Shown piece by piece: positions 55,453-64,000 of a DNA stretch of 64,000 nt. The first letter of the stretch is position 1, and each line of letters starts with the position of its first letter. The notes beneath the pieces were generated by a model, which worked only from the letters and a program-made list of their open reading frames with translations, ran no database searches and was not told the DNA's origin. Position numbers and translations under genes: made by a program. This DNA comes from Pyrenula massariospora. Its lineage: Eukaryota > Ascomycota > Eurotiomycetes > Pyrenulales > Pyrenulaceae. Where the stretch lies: assembly GCA_021030905.1 (NCBI GenBank), contig JAGFMI010000017.1, positions 434,001 to 498,000 on the forward strand. Reading direction: 5' to 3'.

Positions 55453-56813
55453 TTGGGTCAATGGTCTGAGGCGGCTTTTGTGAACTTCATCCTGTTTGAA
55501 GGGGGAACGCCCCGTGCACGGCACAGAACTCACCGGAAGGCGGAGATCAAGGCTGAAATTTCTCCTCCATGTATTTTTTGATGATATCTACAAGACCTTT
55601 TAATGCTCCGCCGTGCTCCTATGTACACTAGTTATCAGACCACCGCACATCGCGAAATGAAGACTATTCAAGTCTAGAGCTTGTCGACTTCCCGTTCGTT
55701 AAGTGGCCGCGGTGAAACGTAAGGCTTGGGGCTGAAGCCAACGGGCCACGGCCGCAAAGGGACAAGATCGTGACATGATGAGTCCCCACTTGGAGGGCTG
55801 ACTGCATACCTTTCCTATTCGGGTGCGAAACCGCGACGTCCACCTTTGCTCACAGCCCCCAAGGCGGCACCTCAGACGTGGTGGATTCGTGTCGCCCTAT
55901 CAAAAGATTTCACCGCACGGCTTCTCCGTTCTGTTCGTGCTCCCCCGTCAGCTATCCATGCGTCCATTGGCTGTAGCTCTCCTTAGTCATTAGCCCCGGT
56001 ACGAGTAAGCTACAACAAGTAAACAAGCTTTTCGTCACGTTGCTTATCCCTTGACTGTGTGGCTTGCACATCGAATTTTTTGTACCTTTGACACCGCATT
56101 TTGATGAGTTGGACCCAGCATCATAATGCAGATTGGAGGTCATACTCGTCGCTGTGCCTCACTAGGGTTGCTGATCCTTGCCTTCTCGCTCGCTCCCGAA
56201 GTGCCCCAACCTTCGTTGTCGGACCTTTTCCCACAGGCTCGTCTTCGTATCGTCGCGATTTCAACCCAGATCAGTACTGATGTCAATGAGCACGGCCCCG
56301 AGCCATCATGCTTTAGCCTGTAGCTTCTCACTCGATGGCATAACTTCCAGGCTTGCGAGTGGACTGGCTTGACAGCGCTGCTGCATCAACGGCAAGGCTG
56401 GCTCCGTGGCATTCACATTCAAAGCTTCACAGCCCCAAAATTAGACTTCTCTCTGATGGCAATCGCCTGAACGTGTCTACGGGCATCGTCGTTTATACTC
56501 GCCTATCGGTCCCATCGGTCCCGTACATCTCAGCAAACCCAAGCCATACCTGATACAGGTTGTCGCTGACCTACGTCAGGGGCAAACCCCGTACAAGAGA
56601 TCTACACCCTAGCTATAGCCAACCATTTTGGCACCGCCCCATTGACTTCAATGGTAAGTGGAGTTTCTTCATATATAGTCAGTCTTCTGCCCCTTCCAAG
56701 ACGTCTTGCTTCCAATAAGCACCATTGGGTATTCTTTGTCGAAGTCATCTTTCTTCTCTCTTTCGTCCCTTATAAATCTGCTATTTCGTCGGCATTCCGA
56801 CACAAAAGCTCCG
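55453..56813. other. Intergenic region
   Basis: 1.4 kb without a supported gene, between the disordered protein and the TMEM184-type gene. Short frames near 56126-56553 have no recognised features. Confidence 0.4.
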
Positions 56814-58227
56814 ATGGGCATCTTTAGCCATGACTCCTCAAGTGGGAACAATTCCTGCCCTTGGCACCCCGGGCTGGACGAAAACGCTAGCGAAAACTAC
56901 ATCGGCTCCCTCACGTTCTATCACTTCAACGAGATCCTCTCAGGAGCTTTCGCCGGCTTTTCCATCCTCTCCGCCCTACTACTCATCTTCCTCCATGCGA
57001 CGCATCTCAGCAATCCAGGCGAGCAATTCAAGATCATGCGGATCACGTACTTCATCGTCTTGTATTCAGTCTTCTCATTAATCGGTGTCGTCACGCCAAA
57101 ATCGTGGGTGTTTATTGAGCCTTGGATTGAGTTTGCTGAAGCAATTGCATTGGCGACCTTCTTTCTTCTGCTGTGTGAATACGTCTCCCCTCACGAGGAT
57201 CGGCGAGCGTCTTTCTTCGCGGCGTTGCCGGTGAAGGACCGGAAGGGCAATGTAAAAGAATCTTCGGCTTTGAATACGTACAGAGTAAGGCGGATCTGAC
57301 TCGGTCTCGTTTGGATCTTTCGCTAACGATAATGTGTGCTTACAGAAATGGTGGATCCTGATCTTTCAATTCCCTATAGTTGCTTTCGTTGCAGCTATCG
57401 CAACCGATATCACGCAGGCGGCAGGCGTGTTCTGTGAGGGCTCGCTGAAGCCACATTTTGCGAATCTTTGGGTAGGTGAAATCCTCTATGAGACAAAAGT
57501 TCTGTTTCTAACATGCTGTGAAGCTTCTTATTATCAAATCCGTCTCGGTCGCTCTCGCCGTCACGGCGGTGCTCAAGGCGTATGGCCTCATGCGGGAGCA
57601 TTTCGGACACCACAAGATCTTGGTGAAATTGCTTGCTTTCAAAGGGATCGTGTTCCTGGGATTCGTGGAACAAGTCAGTCTCCACCACTATCTCCTAACC
57701 TCGAATTCACTAACAACCTCCAGATACTCTTCTCCATTCTCAATAACCACTCCGTCTTCAACCCTACCAAGAAAATGACCTACGCCGACTTCCATGTCGG
57801 CATCCCCAATCTCATCAACACAATTCAAATGGCACTATTCAGCGTCTTCTTCCACTACGCATACACTTACCGCCCTTACGTCATCCGCGAAGGCGAGAAC
57901 GCGATCAAACACGGGCAACAGACGGTCTACACACCGAGGAGGTACCAGGGTGGCTTCCTGGGGTATAGGGGGCTCTTGGGTGCGGCGAATCCGATGGAGG
58001 TGCTAGATGGACTAAAGTTTGCGTTTACGATGGCGGGGCAGTATCAGAGCTTGAAGAAGCAGGGTGGTGGGTATGACGGCGGGTACGGTGGAGGGTATGG
58101 GGAGGAGAGTCATGGGATGCTGAGGGGGACGATGAGGAATGGGAGGAGTCCGATAACACCACCGTCGCCATCGAGAGGGTATCAGGGGACGCCATCGCCG
58201 CGGCCGTATCAGGGAGCGGGAGTGTGA
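56814..58227 (+). CDS. TMEM184/Ost-alpha family (DUF300) membrane protein
   Basis: This family of seven-helix membrane proteins is related to the alpha subunit of the animal organic solute transporter. Fungal members are poorly characterised, and vacuolar or endosomal roles have been suggested for relatives. Four exons, 56814-57284, 57346-57471, 57524-57673 and 57724-58227, give 416 residues. Hydrophobic helices include AFAGFSILSALLLIFLHATHL, MRITYFIVLYSVFSLIGVV, WWILIFQFPIVAFVAAIATD, LIIKSVSVALAVTAVL and TIQMALFSVFFHYAYTY. The family-typical FFLLLCEYV, QAAGVFCEG and MTYADFHVGIPNLI are present. The cytosolic tail is Gly/Tyr-rich (GGGYDGGYGGGYG), then Pro/Arg/Ser-rich. The start was chosen at the ATG that gives a short hydrophilic lead. 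Confidence 0.88.
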
Positions 58228-59391
58228 AGGGTAGGATCGAGATGAGATTTGATGCTGGCGAGCGCTTTCATACTCTGGAGAGGGAATTTTGATTTGGCGA
58301 GGAGTTCTTGTGATGCTGAATAGCGTTGGAAAATTTCCATTGAAGAATTGTCGGATTATATTTCTTACATAGACTCTACACCCAACAGTTGATGGGTGAC
58401 GTCGATATGCTCTCAATCCATATGGTTCATTCGATTATTCCCATGTCATTTGAGCCGCGACTTAGCCTTCATCATCGCTTTCCCAGCGCAGCCCATAGTA
58501 TCAACGAACACATTTTTCTCTCATCAAGGTTGATGACGCGCAAATTGGAGGCTATCAGACTAGGGCTGTATGTGGCGCATAGTCATGCTCACCATGACGG
58601 TCGACGGTTTACTCACCCCTACCACTCAAATCAAAAAGACGGCATGAATCTGGAATAATATCTTGTTATTAAGGGAACCAAATGCCATCATGACCTCGTT
58701 GCGCTCAGCAGGGGATGGCGCGTGATCGGCGCCCAGGATTCTAGAAAGATGGGCTGGGCCCTGTTGGGGTTAAGAGTTGATGCCATTATGAGATAAGTTT
58801 GGACCGCTATGGGTTGGCTGATGATTATGGGGTGGTGTGATTGGGGGCTGGCGGTGTAAACTTGGGTCGGGATCGATGTTTGGAGCGGTGGACGAACGAG
58901 TGAGGGTGTGGGACGCGGCAGCCCAGTCACTGTCCAGCCCACTGGGTTGGCTCCCGCACTTAGCCCCCCCTGGAGGAAACGCGCCAGTGCGCTTTCGAGA
59001 TCTTGGCCGCAATCTGTTCCCAGTTCGCTCTCCTTTGACGGCACAGGCATACTAGGCCTTGAATTCGACTGATACACGACCGGCAAGAATTCTGTCTGCA
59101 CAAATTGACCTCATCAGCTGGTCCAGCGTTCCTTGATTGCTTCACCGCCACGCACGCGACACCTCTGACCAGAGGCACTCATCCTTTTTGGCGACTCTTC
59201 CCACGTGCTTGGCCCTTAACTTATTTCGCACAGCTCGCTCCTTTTCTGTACATTTCCTTTCTGAAGAAGGATTTGAGTAGTGCTCAACTACCTTGCTCTC
59301 GACTACCAGGAGTCACTTTTTCGCGCGCGTAGGCAACATTCACAGAACCCAATCTGCCAGATAGAACAAGCGTTAAGAGTTGGTGGTCAGT
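58228..59391. other. Intergenic region
   Basis: 1.2 kb between two genes on the same strand, containing the promoter of the UDP-galactose transporter. No gene supported. Confidence 0.4.
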
Positions 59392-60956
59392 ATGGGGGAG
59401 GGCTCAGGGCCCCTGAGCCCGGCCAGCGTGCGCTGGAAAGGCATGTCCTTGCGCACTACTACGCTGGTGATGGTGTGTAAACGCATATCGAAATTGACAA
59501 CAGATCTCATGCTGATCGTCTCGGCCACAGCTCACAGCGCAGCATTCTGTCCTCATCCTTGTATGTCTGACACCTGCCCATTGTCTCCGATTTGGGATCG
59601 GAATTGGAATCATGAAAGGAGAGAAAGATTGACATATCTTCTAGCTGTTACACTACTCCCGTGTCATGCCTCTCGTAAATGGCCACCGCTACCTTCCCTC
59701 CACCGCCGTCTTCCTACACGAACTCCTCAAACTTGCCGTCTGCCTTACAATCGCCTTCGCCGAGGTCTCCCAGACCGTTCCTCGATCCATGCCCGTGACA
59801 ACCCTCTTCGTACACCTCTGCGGCGTCATTTTCGGTGGTGACAGCTGGAAGATGGCCATCCCGGCCTCTCTCTACACCGTTGCGAACAATCTGCAATATA
59901 TTGGAATATCAAACTTAGAGCCTGCAACATTTCAAGTGACATACCAGTTCAAGATAATTGTGACGGCGATATTCAGCGTGGCGATTCTGGGGCAGAAGAT
60001 CACACCGAGGAAATGGGTGGCGCTCTTGTTATTGATGATTGGAGTGATCATCGTGTCGGTGCCGCACGAAGCCGGGCAGCTGTCCGCTGGCGCGCATGCG
60101 GTGCATTTACCCCGGTCACTAAAGGGTTTACGAAATCCTCTTGGATCAGTCGGGTCACATCTGCTCAAAGTGAAAAAGAGGAGCGCCACTTATGAGGGGA
60201 TTGAAGAGGATGAGAAGGCTATGGGCTTGGGTTCTCCGGGGTTGAATGCTTCGGTAGGGCTGCTCGCTGTTATTGGACTTTGCATCACCTCCGGACTAGG
60301 AGGCGTTTACTTCGAGAAAGTTGTCAAAGACTCGCCGAAGCCGACCTCGCTATGGATCCGGAATGTGCAATTGGCTATATACTCGATATTCCCAAGCTTA
60401 TTCATTGGTGTAATGTTTATCGATGGCGAGACAGTGGCAAGAGATGGCTTTTTCGCAGGATACGACAAGGTGGTCGTTGCGACGATTTGTCTACAGACTT
60501 TTGGTGGGGTTGTAGCGGCGTTCACGATATACTACGCAGATAATGTTTCGAAGAATTTTGCGATCAGCATCAGCTTGGTTATCAGCTCGCTCGTGAGCTT
60601 TTTCTTTTTTGACTTTGAAGCTACGGGAAATGTGAGTACCAATCTCCTAGATCAGTCCTAGTCGTCTTTCCCTGACCATCTATCTGTAGTTCCTCCTTGG
60701 CACGTCTATCGTTCTTTTTGCGACCTATCTTTACAGCGGCAAAGACCCCCGCCAGAGGCCACCACCCATGAGACTACACGACAATGAGAAAGTCGGCGCC
60801 GGACCATCTTCGCTGCAACCAAATGACTTCTCGATCAAATTACCGATCACCCCGATCCGGGCGGAGGAGGGCTTGTCATCCTCATCGAGACCAGGATCGC
60901 CCAACGGCCGGCGACCGAGGGTGGACAGAGGATATTTTCCGAAGCATGTTGATTGA
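59392..60956 (+). CDS. UDP-galactose (nucleotide-sugar) transporter, Gms1/SLC35A type
   Basis: This Golgi membrane antiporter imports UDP-galactose for glycosylation. Four exons, 59392-59472, 59531-59560 (only 30 nt), 59645-60631 and 60690-60956, give 454 residues. The tiny second exon is needed to rebuild the conserved TLVMLTAQHSVLILLLHYSR start of the domain. Family features follow: VMPLVNGHRYLPSTAVFLHE, YTVANNLQYIGISNLEPATF, VTYQFKIIVTAIFSVAILGQ, GLCITSGLGGVYFEKVVKDS, SLWIRNVQLAIYSI and DNVSKNFAISISLVISS. The first four match the SLC35A signature closely. Ten hydrophobic segments are expected. A short hydrophilic loop (VKKRSATYEGIEEDEKAMG) splits the two halves. The substrate call is from family resemblance; UDP-GlcNAc or CMP-sugar relatives are possible. 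Confidence 0.86.
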
Positions 60957-61372
60957 GTCCATACGGGAATTAAAGATTTCTTTGCTTTTGCATTAAGCAT
61001 TTGGGACGGAGGTCATGAATGATACCAAATTTGCTATTCTTGCATTGAGTTGAAGAGAGTTTCCAGCATTTGGACGGTGAGATGAAGCTTGTACATTAAG
61101 AGTACCGGAGAAGAATGCGGCTACGCAGAATGGCTGCTTCGAAGCGACGACTTCTTGAAGCACCCAGGAGACGAGGCTTGAGGAATGGAGGCTACGGTGA
61201 AAAAGACCTTTGTGTATATACCCGCTTGATTTGGAAAGAAGTCGGTAAAGGATTGTCTTTTTGCGATGTAGGCTTAGCCTGCGCGACGAATCCGAAAGCT
61301 TTCGCGACTGCAGTCATCCAGATGATCAGATTGCGAACGAACGGAATACGGAACATCATCAGTGAACCGTGC
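60957..61372. other. Convergent 3' flank
   Basis: Short region between the converging transporter and Mak32-type genes; nothing else is seen. Confidence 0.4.
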
Positions 61373-62533
61373 TCATTTTCCCAGTCGCTCTTTGTATGAT
61401 TGCAATCGACCCATCACACTAACCCCATTCCACGTCTCCTCACCGCACTGCTGGTGTTTTGGCAGCCCAATCTGCTCGAGAGCGAAGCTTGCAGCAACAT
61501 TGCCATAGCATGATGCCTCTACGACGTCTCGAGCCAGCTGCCAGCCCATCATATACCCACCGAGGTAGGCATTTCCTGCGCCGGTAGGATCCTCTACCAG
61601 CGGGGATCCGTCGTGGTGATAGGCCGGCAGCCAGGTGGGCTCCATCGACCGGGACACAGTCAGCGAGCCGTGGCTGCCGGCTCTGATGACCACAGTGCCC
61701 TGTCCTGTTGGGCCGACAGAGGAATGGAGAAAACTCTGCGCATGTGATTCTGACTTTTTGGGGTCAAACCCACGAGGTTCTGGTTCGAAGAGGGCCGCCA
61801 TCTCGATGTGGTTGGGGGAGAAGACATCGACGAGAAGGCACGCGTCGAAGAAGGATTGCCGGTCGGCTGTCGTGCAGGAGGCGGGAAACGGCTCCCAGAC
61901 GATGAGCGGCCGTTCGCTGATCCCGTGGCGAGCGCGGAGGTCGTGAAGCGAGGAGATCGAGCTCTGGATCTCGTCAGGGGTTGCGAGAAGGTGCACCGCC
62001 TTCGCATGCAGTAGCGGTGTGCCGATTAGGTCCGCGGGAGAAGGTTTCAGAGGCTCAGTTGTATATTGAAATTTCTTTGCTGGTTTCGATCTTAGCCTGG
62101 CGGTCCTCTGGCGAAAGCTCTAACGAGGAATACGTACGGCCAAAGGTATTGTCACCGTATTCTAGCAAACCTCTCGTGCTGAGCTTGTCCGGTCTTCGCC
62201 TCGTACATAACGTTGTACCCCAGTCTTGAAGTTGCTTTTCTACAGTAGCCGGGAAGTCTTTACCGGCTATGACGAGGCACCCGACTTTTGCTGCTCGCGC
62301 GGAACCGGTGAAGATTCGGGCTCCTAAGGTGGCTGAGTGAAACGAGATTATATTAGTATTATCATTCTACCATTTACCATTGAGTGGTAGTTCAAACCGT
62401 AGGAAGCAGAACCGCCGGCTACATCTGTTAGCGGAGGACGTGCTGGGAGGCGGATCTCATCAATCACCACCATTCCGAGCGAAATGAACCAGACTTCTGG
62501 CTCGGGCCGGGTTCTTGAAATAGGATCCCCCAT
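61373..62533 (-). CDS. MAK32: Mak32-type PfkB-family protein
   Basis: Mak32 proteins are PfkB-fold relatives; in yeast mak32 mutants fail to maintain certain dsRNA virus forms, but the biochemical role is unclear. Three exons, 62533-62398, 62332-62138 and 62079-61373, with introns of 65 and 58 nt, give 345 residues. The start FISLGMVVIDEI and VAGGSASYATLGARIF match the family's first strands. NTFGPKKFQYTTEPLKPSPA appears only after splicing, followed by DLIGTPLLHAKAVHLLATPDE. The catalytic-loop motif reads DPTGAGNAYLGGY at about residue 275-287, with Asn where active PfkB kinases have Asp. That substitution is typical of this subfamily and suggests weak or absent kinase activity. Confidence 0.9.
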
Positions 62534-63936
62534 AATGCAAGGCGAGGTGGGATGGGAGTGAATCCCGGGCTCCGAGTGGAAGACTAGACTCTCGTGATGA
62601 TGAACAGCGAGCTAACTAACTACAAGGCATACAAGGACGTTTTACAGGTCTTTGCGTGTGATCAGGCCACATGATGTGAAGGACTACAAGTGTATGAGTG
62701 AATGGCTCTCCTCATTCAACTCTCTGTACCGTGAATTCTCGGTCTTTCTTAAACCCCTCGCTGAGCGTGAGGTTGCGGTAGCTTCTGCTGCTGCGCTATA
62801 CTCTTTTGGTTAGGCTCCTAGCTTAATGTACCGCGCGTCACTAGGTATTTATGTACCTTATCCAGCGAAGTTATCTAGTGCCACACTGCCGCGCTAGCCT
62901 CACACTTAGAGTCGATGAACTGTTGTGGGTGTTCAGGTTGAGAAATCTTGTTGTAGAACGCGTAGAGGGCATGTGGAGCAGAACATGCCCTAATGCCAGA
63001 TACTCGAGAGAATGATATGGAGACGCTGCCGTTGTAGGTGCGCAATGTGTTGACATTATTAACAGGCAAAGTGTTTGGTTCAGCTAATCTTTTCAAGTCA
63101 GCAGACCTCCTGCTCGTGTTGGCACTACAGTGACGCGGTCGACGTAAAGGCGAAGACTTTGCTCACTGCTCACTGGTTTACCATTGAAGATGAGTTCATC
63201 TTCCAGCAGATCTCCAGTCGTCTCTAGAGCCAATTATCTTTTCAACAACTTTACTGATGACTCAGGCTGCAGGGAAGCTACGGTGAATTGCACTTCCTGC
63301 GGCCCACATGCAACGTTCCGAGGCAGGATGCTTGTTCAAACCTCATGCACGTGCGCATTATTGCCCAAGTACCTCAGATTCCCTCGCGCTTAAAGTCAGC
63401 ATTTAGAATCTTCATGGATCTTGCGATGTGGTATTGAATCTCCGAACATCCGCAAGGGATTAGTATTGCCGAGGAAGAATTCCGTATAACCATAACGGCC
63501 TTGGAAATGTGGTTGAGCAAACGCATACATTGGTCAAATATGGCTTATATAAGGGAATGTTTCTTTTACTAAGGGGTCATTGACTTGAAAGAGCGCTGAC
63601 ACAGCCTGTGCGAGACAACAACTCTGATGTGAGTGGCCTCAGTGCTGTCGGAACTAGCAGAGTAGCTCGGCGACCTCCAGCTTCCGTCGTGAATTTGCTC
63701 CTTCCTGTTTCTTTGCTTGCTGCGAGAACCATCCGCTCACGTGATCACGCGATTTGAATTGTCGCCTCCCGCTTTGCTTCGATTTCGTTTGGAATTTTGT
63801 TAACTCTGCCTCACGTTCTACTCACATCGATGTCTTTTATCGCGTTGTTTCGGTTATTCATTGATGCCTCGTTGTCCCGAGATTTTGAGCTCGAGGTCTA
63901 CCCCTTCGACCCAGTCCCGTTTACGAGCATAAACCA
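62534..63936. other. Intergenic region to the right edge
   Basis: Upstream of the Mak32-type gene and of the putative edge gene. No supported gene; short frames near 62871-63096 and 63184-63393 show nothing recognisable. Confidence 0.4.
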
Positions 63937-64000
63937 ATGGCGGATCCGGCTCGTTACTTATCATTCCTCAATGATGATGCGGGCAGTAGATCTAGTCCTT
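63937..64000 (+). CDS. Possible start of a gene cut by the right edge
   Basis: ATG at 63937 opens a frame reading MADPARYLSFLNDDAGSRSS to the window end. The composition (MADP start, acidic and Ser-rich) looks like a real N-terminus, and a pyrimidine-containing leader precedes it. An alternative open frame from the ATG at 63830 also reaches the edge. Too short to assign. Confidence 0.35.
   Translation, partial: MADPARYLSFLNDDAGSRSSP

Overview
The window looks like nuclear DNA of a filamentous ascomycete (Pezizomycotina). The genes carry short introns of about 40-70 nt with GT...AG ends. Several product types are fungal: a Zn2Cys6 regulator, a kynurenine aminotransferase, a Mak32-type PfkB protein, Hop1 and an aspzincin-like secreted protease. 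A leotiomycete is a reasonable guess from general gene resemblance, but nothing here proves it. All exon models were built by reading splice sites and family-conserved residues by eye. No alignment, expression or database evidence was available.

Left part (1-16.9 kb) is gene-dense and conserved. In order it holds: a CAX-type Ca2+/H+ antiporter cut by the left edge; a Mug190-type SMP/C2 lipid-transfer tether; a small doubtful ORF; a kynurenine aminotransferase that shares a 440-bp divergent promoter with the Mgs1/WRNIP1 AAA+ ATPase; a Zn2Cys6 transcription factor; a decayed DEDDh exonuclease gene; and mitochondrial ribosomal protein uS7m.

Middle part (16.9-32 kb) is a gene-poor, accessory-looking island. 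It holds a small secreted repeat protein with five DYIN units, a degenerate 20-bp repeat array, a large intron-less stonustoxin-like/GTPase protein, a MITE-like inverted-repeat element, decayed coding remnants and a secreted aspzincin-like metalloprotease. This is where the unusual biology is most likely to lie.

Right part (32-64 kb) returns to conserved genes: an ING-family PHD chromatin protein; a multispanning membrane protein of unknown role; an EngB-type mitochondrial GTPase with a very long N-terminal extension; Cdc4 (F-box/WD40); Hop1 (HORMA plus zinc finger, 10 exons); a long disordered protein; a TMEM184/Ost-alpha membrane protein; a UDP-galactose transporter; a Mak32-type PfkB protein; and probably the first codons of another gene at the right edge. 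A 2.5-kb gene-poor gap at 36.2-38.7 kb contains an F-box/LRR-like remnant.

There is no operon logic. Neighbours are mostly unrelated housekeeping genes, apart from the divergent aminotransferase/Mgs1 pair. No rRNA, intact tRNA, CRISPR array or clear virus-like element was seen.
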